From the NCBI RefSeq assembly GCF_009909155.2, contig NZ_JAAAPM020000004.1, positions 1 through 64,000 on the forward strand: a stretch of 64,000 nt of DNA, read 5' to 3'. Positions 49,141 through 57,977 of this stretch are shown here, piece after piece. A program made the position numbers and the translations under genes. The stretch comes from Flavobacterium undicola. GTDB taxonomy: Bacteria; Bacteroidota; Bacteroidia; Flavobacteriales; Flavobacteriaceae. The notes beneath the pieces are model-generated. The model saw only the letters and a program-made list of their open reading frames with translations. It ran no database searches and was not told the DNA's origin. Every line of letters starts with the position of its first letter. The first letter of the stretch is position 1.

Positions 49141-49290
49141 TTGTTTTAGGGATTTATGTATTTAAAATGACATAAATAATTATCCTATTGTCGGTTTTTG
49201 GAGCTATGTGTCGAATGTTTTTTTCTGGTTGGGTTGCGATTGTTGTTCACTCTTTTTCTGGGTATTTGGGTTGTGTTTTTTTCTTCTTAG

Positions 49291-49362
49291 GATCCTTTTT
49301 TGATTAGTTTTAAGGAGGTTACAGGAGTAGTTCCGCAGGAATATGAAAAAATGATGAAATGA
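49291..49362 (+). pseudogene. AraC-type helix-turn-helix C-terminal remnant
   Basis: Twenty-three codons read DPFLISFKEVTGVVPQEYEK then MMK and stop. They match the last part of AraC-family DNA-binding domains (FKxxTGxxPxxYR). An in-frame stop lies just upstream at 49288, and the preceding 150 bp contain no intact AraC sequence, only degraded low-complexity DNA. The remnant's stop codon overlaps the start of the following alkyltransferase-like gene. It is probably a decayed regulator gene. Confidence 0.4.
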
Positions 49363-49700
49363 TTATAATGGATTCAAATAATGCTAATTTTTTTGAGAGA
49401 GTTTATGAGGTTGCAAGACAAATTCCTTATGGTAGAGTGACTTCTTATGGTGCTATAGCTAAATTTCTTGGCGCTGCCCGTTCTGCGCGAATGGTGGGTT
49501 GGGCTATGAATGCATCGCATACAATGGAGGATGTTCCTGCGCATCGGGTGGTGAATAGAAAAGGCTTACTTACGGGTAAATTTCATTTTGACGGAACCAA
49601 TTTGATGCAGCAATTGTTAGAAAACGAAGGCATAAGAGTAGTCGATAATCAAATTGTTGATTTCGAAAAATATTTTTGGAAACCTGAAATGGATTTGTAA
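49359..49700 (+). CDS. Alkyltransferase-like protein (ATL), MGMT family without active cysteine
   Basis: A 113-residue protein equal to the DNA-binding domain of O6-alkylguanine transferases (FFERVYEVARQIPYGRVTSYG, AARSARMVGWAM). The active-site PCHR motif is replaced by PAHR, with Ala61 where the acceptor cysteine would be. Known: ATLs bind O6-alkylguanine without repairing it and pass the lesion to nucleotide excision repair. The start at 49359 has a second ATG three codons in (MDSNN). Normal function is expected; the substitution is typical of the ATL subfamily. Confidence 0.88.
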   Translation: MIIMDSNNANFFERVYEVARQIPYGRVTSYGAIAKFLGAARSARMVGWAMNASHTMEDVPAHRVVNRKGLLTGKFHFDGTNLMQQLLENEGIRVVDNQIVDFEKYFWKPEMDL

Positions 49701-49751
49701 TTATTTCCTAATTTTTGAAAAATTTACAAATAATTACAAAAACAAACCTCA

Positions 49752-51149
49752 TTAATCTATAATAGGCAAAGTAACATCTCTTAAATACCAATATCCATAT
49801 TCTGATTTAAAGCTAAGGCTTCCGTCTCCTGAATAGTTGATTTTAGTATCTGTTCCTTTTATTTTTGCCCAGAAATCAATGTTGAATCTTACGATAGCAT
49901 CTTGCTCGTCAAAAGTAATTTCTTGAAATTCAAAAAATGTCATTTCAAATTCTTTAAACAAAGAACGGAAGTTGTTTAATGTAATATGATTTGTAGCTTC
50001 CTCGCTGTGACTTCTATGGTAATAATCATCTTTTGTATTGAAGAACATTCTCAGAAAATCTTCGGTATCACGTTTTAAATCGTATTCGTGATTGGGATAG
50101 AATTCCTCATAAATAAAGCAAGTTTGTAATCCTGGTATATGCATATCCGTTATTTCGTGTTCGAATAATTCTTCGGTTATGAATTTGTAAATCAGACGTT
50201 CTTCGTTAATATAATCAGCTAAAACATCCAAGTTTATATGGTGATTTTGCATTAAAAGTTGGGTTTTTCCCAGTTCAATTATTATTTCATCATTGGTTAA
50301 TGTTGATTCGGGTTTGTATTCTGGCTTGCCTAATTTTTCGAAAATAGTAATTTGATTTGCATTTTTAGCAGCATTTTCGAAATTTGTAATATTATCCAAA
50401 AACTGCCCCTCAATTTCGGGAGGTACATTTGTATTGCCTTCGCTGAAATAACTCGCTCCATGTTCAATAGAAAGTTTTAATTTTTTGAATTCATTTTCAT
50501 CATGAATGTCTAATTTAGGAAGTTCTTCTTCCTCGCTATTATTATCTTTAATAGAATTGTTTTTTTGGACAAATTCTGCCATTCGCAGTACATAATCTTC
50601 GGCGGATTCTCCGTCGTTCATTGGAATGTTTTCTAATGTACTTTGAAAACTATCTATCAAATTGGTGTAGCGATCGAAAATAGTTTTCAATACTTTTTCA
50701 TTTCTAGTTTCCCAAAAGCGTCCTTCGTCATGAAGTTCGAATTTTTCAAAATAAGTGGTGTTCAAGTAATCGAAAAGGAAAATTATCTTTTTATGAATTT
50801 CAATTCCTGCATATTGCGTTTTGGTATGCAAATAATATAAATTTTTATCTTCTTCTTCTTCTTCTTCTAGGTTTTTTAAATGCTTGTTGATTTGAAGTTT
50901 TTCGACGCCACACATTTTTCCATTAGAAAGAAAGCTAAAACTGACCATTTCGCATTCTGGAGGCGAAATACAAATGCCATATAAATTCTCTTTATCTGGG
51001 TTTTGTGTAAAGGTGAGATTTGGGAATTCGTTTTCAAAGATAAAATACTCCCAATGGTTTGTTTTTGCAATAGCAACGACTTCTTCAATCATCAAAGCTA
51101 AATCGGCTGGGTTTTTAAAATTGCCTCGGTAATGAATACTTAATCCCAT
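49752..51149 (-). CDS. Hypothetical protein, 465 aa
   Basis: No named family recognised. The N-terminus (LSIHYRGNFKNPADLALMIEEVVAIA) starts with a strand and helix and contains a short ECEMVSF segment. Residues about 95-100 form a poly-Glu run encoded by a TCT repeat on the plus strand. The rest is acidic and rich in Phe, Asn and Glu. The C-terminal 130 residues (IEEFYPNHEYDLKRDTED through a strand-rich INYSGDGSLSFKSEYGYWYL) resemble SnoaL/NTF2-like domains in pattern only. No signal peptide is present, so it is predicted cytoplasmic. It is divergent from mrp. Confidence 0.7.
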   Translation of the reverse strand: MGLSIHYRGNFKNPADLALMIEEVVAIAKTNHWEYFIFENEFPNLTFTQNPDKENLYGICISPPECEMVSFSFLSNGKMCGVEKLQINKHLKNLEEEEEEDKNLYYLHTKTQYAGIEIHKKIIFLFDYLNTTYFEKFELHDEGRFWETRNEKVLKTIFDRYTNLIDSFQSTLENIPMNDGESAEDYVLRMAEFVQKNNSIKDNNSEEEELPKLDIHDENEFKKLKLSIEHGASYFSEGNTNVPPEIEGQFLDNITNFENAAKNANQITIFEKLGKPEYKPESTLTNDEIIIELGKTQLLMQNHHINLDVLADYINEERLIYKFITEELFEHEITDMHIPGLQTCFIYEEFYPNHEYDLKRDTEDFLRMFFNTKDDYYHRSHSEEATNHITLNNFRSLFKEFEMTFFEFQEITFDEQDAIVRFNIDFWAKIKGTDTKINYSGDGSLSFKSEYGYWYLRDVTLPIID

Positions 51150-51277
51150 ATTTTTTGACTTTAGATTATAAAAATACTATTTTCTCGAAAAAAAAACATA
51201 TTTCAACTAAATATAAGTACTCTATTTCACTATCAATAAATCCGATCTAAAAACTTTATAATAAGAACTTAATCCGT

Positions 51278-51285
51278 TATCTTTG
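51278..51285 (+). promoter_or_regulatory. -7 promoter box for the mrp operon
   Basis: TATCTTTG matches TAnnTTTG 72 bp before the mrp start codon. No TTG lies at -33. Confidence 0.4.
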
Positions 51286-51357
51286 CAATCTCAAATCAGT
51301 TTAAATAAAAATATTGTTTTGACTGAGATTAGCAATTGAAAAACAGTAAACTTAGTA

Positions 51358-52485
51358 ATGAAATTAGATAGAAAAGAAATTCTGAAAGCCTTAGAGACAA
51401 TTACTATTGCAGGAGAAGGAAAAAATATGGTAGAAAGTGGAGCTGTTACCAATGTAATCACTTTTGGAGATGAGGTAGTGGTTGATTTGGTTTTGCATAC
51501 GCCAGCAATGCACATTAAAAAACGTGCCGAAGACGATATTAAAAAAACAATCCACGACTTAGTTTCTGCCGAAGCCAAGATTAAAGTTAATATAAAAGTA
51601 GAAGTTCCGGAAAAACCTGAAATTAAAGGAAAGTCAATTCCGGGAATTAAAAATATTATTGCTGTTGCTTCTGGAAAAGGAGGAGTAGGAAAGTCTACTG
51701 TTACGGCTAATTTAGCAGTAACATTGGCTAAAATGGGATTCAGCGTTGGTATTCTTGATGCTGACATTTACGGTCCATCTATGCCAATTATGTTTGATGT
51801 AGAAAATGAGAAACCAGTTTCGATTCTTGTTGATGGAAAATCAAAAATGAAACCTATTGAGAGTTATGAGATAAAATTACTTTCAATTGGATTTTTTACT
51901 TCGCCAAGTCAAGCGGTAATCTGGAGAGGACCGATGGCTTCTAAGGCATTAAACCAAATGATTTTTGATGCTGATTGGGGAGAATTAGATTTTATGTTAA
52001 TCGATTTACCTCCGGGAACAGGTGATATTCATTTGTCAATCATGCAATCACTTCCGGTTACCGGAGCAGTAGTGGTAAGTACACCTCAGGCTGTGGCTTT
52101 GGCTGATGCCAAAAAAGGAGTTTCTATGTTCATGTCAGAAGCGATTAACGTACCGGTACTTGGAATTATCGAAAATATGGCTTACTTCACACCTGAAGAA
52201 TTGCCTAACAATAAGTATTATATCTTTGGTCAGGAAGGAGCAAAAAATCTTGCAGAAGATTTAGGAGTGCCATTTTTAGGTGAAGTTCCAATTGTTCAAT
52301 CTATTCGTGAAGCGGGTGATTATGGTCGTCCTGCGGCTATGCAAACAGGATCAGTAATTGAAACTGTTTTTGAAAATATTACACGTAAAGTGGTTGAAGA
52401 AACGGTAAACAGAAATGAAAGTTTACCTGCTACCGAAGCAATAAAAATTACTACTATGGCTGGTTGTTCAGCAGTAAAAAAATAA
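51358..52485 (+). CDS. mrp: Mrp/NBP35-type iron-sulfur carrier ATPase
   Basis: A 375-residue P-loop ATPase of the ApbC/Mrp family, thought to carry iron-sulfur clusters to apoproteins. Seen: an N-terminal MIP18/DUF59 domain (1 to about 85), the deviant Walker A KGGVGKST at 107-114, DADIYGPSMPIM, and the IDLPPGTGDIHLS block. The usual CxxC cluster-binding pair is absent: the equivalent loop reads ENMAYFTPEELPNN. Only one cysteine (MAGCSAV) lies near the C-terminus. It starts an operon with the NifU-like gene 14 bp downstream. Confidence 0.93.
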   Translation: MKLDRKEILKALETITIAGEGKNMVESGAVTNVITFGDEVVVDLVLHTPAMHIKKRAEDDIKKTIHDLVSAEAKIKVNIKVEVPEKPEIKGKSIPGIKNIIAVASGKGGVGKSTVTANLAVTLAKMGFSVGILDADIYGPSMPIMFDVENEKPVSILVDGKSKMKPIESYEIKLLSIGFFTSPSQAVIWRGPMASKALNQMIFDADWGELDFMLIDLPPGTGDIHLSIMQSLPVTGAVVVSTPQAVALADAKKGVSMFMSEAINVPVLGIIENMAYFTPEELPNNKYYIFGQEGAKNLAEDLGVPFLGEVPIVQSIREAGDYGRPAAMQTGSVIETVFENITRKVVEETVNRNESLPATEAIKITTMAGCSAVKK

Positions 52486-52499
52486 TTTAATAAAAGAAA

Positions 52500-52739
52500 A
52501 TGACAACAGAAGAATTAACAATTGAAGTTCAAAAAGCACTTTCTGAAATCAGACCTTTTTTAGAGTCTGATGGCGGTAACATTAGTCTTGTTTCTATTGA
52601 AGATGATAAGCATGTAAAAGTGCGTCTTGAAGGGGCTTGTACTAATTGTAGTGTGAACCAAATGACACTTAAAGCTGGTGTTGAGACAACTATTAAAAAG
52701 TTTGCTCCGCAAATAGAAACTGTTGTGAATATTCTATAG
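52500..52739 (+). CDS. NifU C-terminal domain protein (Nfu-type scaffold)
   Basis: A 79-residue protein equal to the NifU C-terminal domain: RPFLESDGGNISLVSIEDD, and the cluster-binding CTNC motif with Cys47 and Cys50, followed by SVNQMTLKAGVETTIK. It would hold a labile 4Fe-4S cluster at a dimer interface. It is 14 bp behind mrp, consistent with a shared role in cluster assembly or transfer. Confidence 0.95.
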   Translation: MTTEELTIEVQKALSEIRPFLESDGGNISLVSIEDDKHVKVRLEGACTNCSVNQMTLKAGVETTIKKFAPQIETVVNIL

Positions 52740-52818
52740 ACAATCTATTCGTTTGTCTGATATTATTATTTACTAAAACTGTTATATTCTTAAATCAATC
52801 AATTCCAAATAGTAAAAA

Positions 52819-53136
52819 ATGGATGTATTAATAAAAATTAAAGATAGAGAAGGTGTTATTCATGAATTGCAAGCCCCTACAGATATGGCTATGAATATCA
52901 TGGAACTTTGTAAAGCATATGAATTACCTGTTGAAGGTACATGCGGAGGAATGGCTATGTGTGCTTCTTGTCAATGTTATGTTTTAAATGATGTAGGCTT
53001 GCCAGAAATGGGAGAAGATGAAGAAGCAATGCTTTCTGAAGCTTTCTATGTGAAGTCGAATAGTCGTTTGGGTTGCCAAATTCCAATCACCGTTGACTTA
53101 GAAGGTCTTGAATTAGAATTAGCTCCTGAGAGTTAA
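52819..53136 (+). CDS. 2Fe-2S ferredoxin, adrenodoxin type
   Basis: A 105-residue electron carrier. The four cluster ligands are Cys42, Cys48, Cys51 and Cys86 (TCGGMAMCASC and LGCQI), the spacing of adrenodoxin-type ferredoxins. The loop MGEDEEAMLSEAF between the ligands is the usual acidic partner-binding helix. It lies 79 bp after the NifU-like gene and before a strong terminator. A role in iron-sulfur assembly or a monooxygenase chain is possible. Confidence 0.94.
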   Translation: MDVLIKIKDREGVIHELQAPTDMAMNIMELCKAYELPVEGTCGGMAMCASCQCYVLNDVGLPEMGEDEEAMLSEAFYVKSNSRLGCQIPITVDLEGLELELAPES

Positions 53137-53159
53137 TATCTCTCATCTAAATAAATATT

Positions 53160-53200
53160 AAAAGCGGCTGTTTTTCAAATCGAAAAACAGCCGCTTTTAG
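53160..53200. terminator. Bidirectional terminator after the ferredoxin gene
   Basis: AAAAGCGGCTGTTTTTC at 53160-53176 pairs perfectly over 17 bp with 53182-53198 around a 5-base loop. Its right arm overlaps the stop codon of the convergent hydrolase gene. Confidence 0.9.
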
Positions 53201-53946
53201 TTTTGTAATATAGCAACTGCTTTAGGAAGCAGGCGTTGTACAAATAAGGCGTAAGCATCTGTTGACGGATGTAATCCGTCACTGGCAACTAAATTGCTGT
53301 TGCTTAGTCCTTGGCGTGTTATATCGGTAATGTTGATGTAGCTAATTGCATTTGCTTCGCAATAGGATTTTGCAAAGGCATTATAGCGGTCAATTTCGGC
53401 TGAAATAAAAGAGGGATTGCCATAACTTTGTCCAAAAGGAGTAAAAGCATAATCAGGAATCGAAATTACAATCAATTTATTTTTATCGCCTTTGGCAAGA
53501 TTAATGGCTTTGACAACTAATTCAGGAAATTCTTTTTCGTATAACGAAAAGGCTTTGTTTTGATATTGATTGTTAACGCCTATTAAAAGTGTTACTAAAT
53601 CGTATTTGGTGTTTGTATTTTTGGTTTCAATTGCCGAAATCAAATTAGACGTTGTCCAGCCTGTTTGAGCAATTATTTCGAGAGAGAAATTATTCTGCTC
53701 ATTTAAATTTTTTAAAGCTTTCTTAAGTTGTTCAGGAAATCGGCAGGTTTCGCATACACTTTCGCCAATGGTGTAGCTATCGCCAAGAGCCAAATAGTTA
53801 ATGGTTCCTGATTTGGTAGGAAGTTGTAGTGAAGAATCTGTTGATGGTGGCTTTGTTTCAGATTGCATAATTGGATCTTCGCTGCTACAGCTTGTGGTTA
53901 TAACAAAGGTAAAAAACGTAACTAGTATTTTTATTGTTGTTCTCAT
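53197..53946 (-). CDS. SGNH/GDSL hydrolase lipoprotein
   Basis: A 249-residue esterase- or lipase-type hydrolase. The lipoprotein signal ends in TTSC with Cys20. The catalytic Ser57 sits in GDSYTIG (block I), the oxyanion Gly and Asn in LLIGVNNQY (block III), and the Asp-His pair in SDGLHPS (block V). It is a single-domain enzyme and likely acts on acyl or acetyl esters at the outer membrane or cell surface. The substrate is unknown. Confidence 0.9.
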   Translation of the reverse strand: MRTTIKILVTFFTFVITTSCSSEDPIMQSETKPPSTDSSLQLPTKSGTINYLALGDSYTIGESVCETCRFPEQLKKALKNLNEQNNFSLEIIAQTGWTTSNLISAIETKNTNTKYDLVTLLIGVNNQYQNKAFSLYEKEFPELVVKAINLAKGDKNKLIVISIPDYAFTPFGQSYGNPSFISAEIDRYNAFAKSYCEANAISYINITDITRQGLSNSNLVASDGLHPSTDAYALFVQRLLPKAVAILQN

Positions 53947-54014
53947 TATTATGAAATTAAGGTTTTCCTTTCTCTAATAATAGTTACGTTTTTTATCTAA
54001 TCTTGGATTGAAAT

Positions 54015-54797
54015 TTAAGCCATTTCAACCTTCATTGTGATAATTTCTTCGATGGCATCCCAAAGTTCAATTCTTTTTTCGAGTGCTAAAATAGATATTT
54101 CTTTTACTTCTGTCCATTTTTGAGCGTCGTCTTCGCAAAGTTCGTTAATCATTTGCATTGCCATAGGGCCGTGTTCGTCGGCATCTAATTCGATATGTCT
54201 TTCGAAATAATAAATCAATTTGCTTAAATCCGTTTCCGGGAATTGCTCTTGGAAATTTTTTAGAATAGCATAAAACATACTCGGAATTAAATCTTCTCTA
54301 CCAAAAGTAAATGCCGCGGCAATTTCATGCGGTTTCCCTTCTTCGATTACCCGGAAAGTGAAATCCAGAAATGCTTTAATATTGGGGTGTAAGTCGCTCT
54401 TTCTTATAGCGACAAATATGTTTTGTAAAGATTGAATTTCAGATAAGAAAATGTTGATCTTGGTAGTGTCAGCTCCACAGGCTTCCATCGCTTCAATGTA
54501 CATTTCGTAATGACTTTGATGTCTGCCGTCAAGTGTTAAATCGGTTTCTTCAGCAAGAACAATTTCGTTTATCAAATATCTTGTCTCTGGGTTTGTAGTG
54601 GCAAACCAAGGTGTAGTAGTACAAGTTAATCTTGATTGTAGGGCTTTTAATAAAGACATAAAGTCCCAAACGGCATACACGTGATTTTCTAAGAAGATAT
54701 GTAAGTCTTCTATAGTTTTTACTTTGCTGTAAAGAGGGTGCTGTAACAGCGTGCTTTTTTGAGCTTTAATGCTGTTGTTAATATGTTGAATGTTCAT
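54015..54797 (-). CDS. DUF3050 protein, haem-oxygenase-like fold
   Basis: About 260 residues from the ATG at 54797 (MNIQHINNSIKAQKSTLLQH); an upstream in-frame ATG at 54842 would add a Phe-rich leader. Family features: YAVWDFMSLLKALQSRLTC, EIVLAEETDL, the metal-ligand-like HYEMYIEAMEACG, AAAFTFGREDLIP and YYFERHIELDADEHGPMAM. The all-helical pattern with several Glu and His residues resembles diiron/haem-oxygenase-like oxidases. The reaction is not known. Confidence 0.85.
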   Translation of the reverse strand: MNIQHINNSIKAQKSTLLQHPLYSKVKTIEDLHIFLENHVYAVWDFMSLLKALQSRLTCTTTPWFATTNPETRYLINEIVLAEETDLTLDGRHQSHYEMYIEAMEACGADTTKINIFLSEIQSLQNIFVAIRKSDLHPNIKAFLDFTFRVIEEGKPHEIAAAFTFGREDLIPSMFYAILKNFQEQFPETDLSKLIYYFERHIELDADEHGPMAMQMINELCEDDAQKWTEVKEISILALEKRIELWDAIEEIITMKVEMA

Positions 54798-54965
54798 TGT
54801 AAAATAATTTGACGTAAAGATAAAAAAGCTAGCATTTTTCAAGAGAATTTGATATCAATTTTATCAATACTTTAATAAGTATTTCTTTTTCTAAACTCTA
54901 AAACTCTTGTATTTATATTTACGAATTTACACTGTATGTGGTTTTAATTATTTACGAAAAAGAGA

Positions 54966-56144
54966 TTATTTAAAAGCAGAAAGTCCGGTGATGTCCATTC
55001 CGGTAATCAATAAATGAATATCATGTGTGCCTTCGTAAGTAATCACCGATTCGAGATTCATCATGTGACGCATAATCGAATAGTCTCCTGTAATTCCCAT
55101 AGCTCCTAAAATTTGACGTGCTTCGCGAGCGATGGTAATGGCCATGTTTACATTGTTTCTTTTTGCCATCGAAATTTGGGCAGTGGTCGCTTTATTTTTG
55201 GTTTTTAAAACTCCTAATCTCCAGGTTAATAATTGTGCCTTAGTGATTTCGGTTATCATTTCGGCTAATTTTTTCTGTTGTAATTGCGTTCCGGCAATAG
55301 GTTTGTCAAATTGGATTCTCTCCTTGGCATAACGCAAGGCAGTATCGTAGCAATCCATGGCTGCGCCAATAGCACCCCAGGCAATTCCATAACGCGCAGA
55401 ATCTAAACAACCCAACGGTGCGCTCAATCCCGATTTATTGGGTAATATGTTTTCTTTTGGCACTTTGACATTATCAAAAATTAACTCTCCTGTTGCTGAT
55501 GCGCGTAATGACCATTTATTGTGGGTTTCAGGTGTTGAAAAGCCTTCCATGCCACGTTCTACAATCAATCCATGGATTCTTCCTTCTTCGTTTTTTGCCC
55601 ACACTACCGCAATATCAGCAAATGGAGCGTTAGAAATCCACATCTTGGCTCCGTTTAGTAAATAGTAGTCTCCACTGTCTTTGAAATTGGTGGTCATACT
55701 TCCGGGATCCGAGCCATGATTAGGTTCGGTCAATCCAAAGCATCCCATTAATTCACCAGTAGCTAATTTTGGTAGAAATTTTAATTTTTGTTCTTCGCTG
55801 CCGTATTTCCAAATGGGATACATCACCAACGAAGACTGAACCGAAGCTGTAGATCGAACACCAGAGTCGCCTCTTTCGATTTCCTGCATAATCAAACCGT
55901 ATGAAATTTGGTCTAATCCAGCTCCTCCATATTCGGTGGGAATGTATGGGCCGAAAGCGCCAATTTCAGCTAAACCTTTAATGATTTGCGTTGGAAATTC
56001 TGCTTTTTGAGCATAGTCTTCAATGATGGGGGAAACTTCACGTTTGACCCATTCGCGTGCGGCATCACGAACCAATTTATGTTCGTCCGTCAATAGTTCG
56101 TCAAGGTTGTAATAATCTGGAGCTTGAAATAAGTCTGGTTTCAT
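54966..56144 (-). CDS. Acyl-CoA dehydrogenase (glutaryl-CoA dehydrogenase-like)
   Basis: A 392-residue FAD enzyme. Seen: the substrate-loop CFGLTEPNHGSDPGSM, the FAD-binding KMWISNAPFADIAVVW, RYGIAWGAIGAA, and the catalytic base Glu371 in YEGTHDIH. The N-terminal WVKREVSPIIEDYAQKAEFP and the overall sequence are closest to the glutaryl-CoA dehydrogenase group, which decarboxylates glutaryl-CoA to crotonyl-CoA in lysine and tryptophan breakdown. Other short-chain acyl-CoA substrates are possible. It is monocistronic. Confidence 0.9.
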   Translation of the reverse strand: MKPDLFQAPDYYNLDELLTDEHKLVRDAAREWVKREVSPIIEDYAQKAEFPTQIIKGLAEIGAFGPYIPTEYGGAGLDQISYGLIMQEIERGDSGVRSTASVQSSLVMYPIWKYGSEEQKLKFLPKLATGELMGCFGLTEPNHGSDPGSMTTNFKDSGDYYLLNGAKMWISNAPFADIAVVWAKNEEGRIHGLIVERGMEGFSTPETHNKWSLRASATGELIFDNVKVPKENILPNKSGLSAPLGCLDSARYGIAWGAIGAAMDCYDTALRYAKERIQFDKPIAGTQLQQKKLAEMITEITKAQLLTWRLGVLKTKNKATTAQISMAKRNNVNMAITIAREARQILGAMGITGDYSIMRHMMNLESVITYEGTHDIHLLITGMDITGLSAFK

Positions 56145-56222
56145 GATTTGGGAATTGAGTGTCTAACAAAGCTACTAAAGAAATAGAACAAAAAGGAAAG
56201 TTGATGGAGTTTTGTAATGAAG

Positions 56223-56910
56223 TCATCTTGACTTTTTAGTTTTTAATTTTTTAAGCGCAATAATTATAAAAGCAAGGAAATTAAATCCTATCCAACTTGT
56301 AAGGGTAGTGTCGAACCGATTAAGGATTTAGCGATAGCTGTCCATCCATGCATTAGTTCTTTCGATAGAATATGTTCTTTGTAAAGTTCTTCATCTAACA
56401 AGCGATCCGAATTCTGACTGCTATTTCTTTTATTGTAGGCCATATTAGCAATTATTTCTTTCTGTTGGCAGGCCAAAAGCAAATTATCCGAATCAAATCC
56501 AGCATCTGCATTAATAAAGAGTCCTTTTACTGAAATATCTGCTGATTCAAGTGTTGCGGTTATGTCTTCAAACTGAACCTCAATATTATACAGGTCATTA
56601 TGATTGCCAGATATAGGTGTGGGTATTGCTAAAGTAATGACCTGACTGTCAGTGATATAAAGAGTATTAGTTGTTTTTTTTCTTCCCTGATAACCGACCT
56701 CTTCGTCACCTCGTAAAACTGTAGTATGGCTACCATCCAAATCAGCACTTGACAGGTCTATTAAAGATTTATATTTTTTCAGCAATTTTATCCAACAATC
56801 TTTCCAGCTACCTTGCCTGCGCCAGTTTCTATAATGTCCAAAAACAGTTTTATAACTAAGCAAATAATGACATTTGGATTTATTTACAAAAAAAATACAA
56901 CCTATGACAC
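56223..56910 (-). pseudogene. Decayed IS5-family transposase
   Basis: The central DDE part is open (56288-56863 region; DGSHTTVLRGDEEVGYQGRK; NADAGFDSD). The C-terminus continues in another frame as NAWMDSYR, stop, ILNRFDTTLTSW, then an IALKK tail to a stop at 56223. The N-terminus lacks part of the usual CxWRxLP-to-tVFGHY segment, and no full start is present. So there is at least one frameshift, one internal stop and a likely deletion. No terminal repeats were recognised. Confidence 0.75.
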
Positions 56911-56931
56911 TTTGTTCAAAGGTTGTATTTT
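56892..56931 (-). terminator. Terminator of the universal stress protein gene
   Basis: AAAATACAACCT at 56892-56903 pairs perfectly with 56920-56931. Read on the minus strand it is followed by TTTTTTTT, directly downstream of the gene ending at 56977. Confidence 0.75.
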
Positions 56932-56976
56932 GAATATCTCTAGTATTTGAGAATTTTGGTTTGAAATATTTTGGAT

Positions 56977-57801
56977 TTATATTTTAAAAACAAGTAATGG
57001 TTTGGTTGCGTGATTAGCGAGGTCTTCGCTAATGCTTCCTGTGAAAAAATGGGAAAGACCGGTTCGACCATGAGTGCAAAGACTTATCAGGTCGGCGTTT
57101 ATATCTTTAGAGAAATGAATAATGCCTTTTTCTATGTTTAAATCATTGTAAATGTGGCTGGAGAAATTTTTTATTTCAAATCCACTAATAAATTGCTGAA
57201 ATATTTTTTTTGTGATGGCTGTGGTTTTAAAACTGTTTGGTGTGCAGATGGTTACTAAGTTGAGTTTGGCGTCGAATAAATTTGCAAAATCAAGTATTTT
57301 TTGGAACGGTTTTTTTATTTCTTCTGAAAAGTCAGAGGCAAAAACGATGTTTTTAGGGTTGAAATCGGTGGTTTCTTCTTTGATAACTATAACAGGAACA
57401 GTGGATAGACGAACTACTTTTTCGGTATTGGAGCCGATAATTATTTCTTCGATTCCTGAAACACCATTGGAGCCCATTACTACTAGATCGATGTTGTTTT
57501 CTTTGCTATAAGAAAGGATGCCGTGTGAAGCTTTTTCCAGTTTAATAGATTCGACAATAGGGATGTCTTTTAGGTAGTGTTGCTCTTTTATATACTGCAT
57601 TGTCTCTTTTGCTTTTTGTATAAATAGCATGATTTCAGGTATTGCAGCTCCGCCTGTGATGGCATCATTCATCTGGCTGGGAATTTCCAGCATGTGTAAG
57701 AGGTGTATCTCGAAATCGTTTTTCCGCGCTATTTGTGCTGCGGCTTTCAGGGCATTTTCAGCTTGTCTGGAGAAATCGGTAGGGACTAAAATACGTTTCA
57801 T
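56977..57801 (-). CDS. Tandem universal stress protein
   Basis: A 274-residue cytoplasmic protein with two UspA-like domains. Domain 1 (1 to about 140) has RILVPTDFSRQAENALKAAA and the ATP-binding GSNGVSGIEEIIIGSNTEKV. Domain 2 (about 150-274) has NIVFASDFSEEIKKPFQKI and the corresponding loop THGRTGLSHFFTGSISEDL. Tandem Usp proteins are induced by stress or anaerobiosis in many bacteria. No regulatory partner is adjacent. Confidence 0.92.
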   Translation of the reverse strand: MKRILVPTDFSRQAENALKAAAQIARKNDFEIHLLHMLEIPSQMNDAITGGAAIPEIMLFIQKAKETMQYIKEQHYLKDIPIVESIKLEKASHGILSYSKENNIDLVVMGSNGVSGIEEIIIGSNTEKVVRLSTVPVIVIKEETTDFNPKNIVFASDFSEEIKKPFQKILDFANLFDAKLNLVTICTPNSFKTTAITKKIFQQFISGFEIKNFSSHIYNDLNIEKGIIHFSKDINADLISLCTHGRTGLSHFFTGSISEDLANHATKPLLVFKI

Positions 57802-57906
57802 AGGTTTTGGTTTTTTTGGGTAAGGTTGGGATGTTTTTATTATTCAAATAAAGGTAAGGAATAATTTTACAGCAATCAATTATTTTTAGTTTATAAAAAT
57901 AAACAC

Positions 57907-57914
57907 TATATTTG
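57907..57914 (+). promoter_or_regulatory. -7 promoter box for rimP-nusA-infB
   Basis: TATATTTG matches TAnnTTTG. It lies 71 bp before the rimP start and upstream of a terminator-like hairpin in the leader. Confidence 0.5.
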
Positions 57915-57942
57915 TGCCGTTATTTATTAAAATCTAGATAAT

Positions 57943-57968
57943 GAGGGGACTAAATGTCCCCTCTTTTT
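57943..57968 (+). terminator. Terminator-like hairpin in the rimP-nusA-infB leader
   Basis: GAGGGGAC at 57943-57950 pairs perfectly with GTCCCCTC at 57956-57963 around TAAAT and is followed by T5. It lies between the promoter box and the rimP start. It may act as an attenuator or an RNA stability element. Its loop also contains an ATG in the rimP frame, arguing for the later ATG at 57978 as the true start. Confidence 0.6.
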
Positions 57969-57977
57969 ATAAAAAAT

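Noticed and set aside
57954..57977. Upstream ATG start for rimP
   Set aside because: The ATG lies in the leader hairpin, and family proteins start near MTFKEKV.
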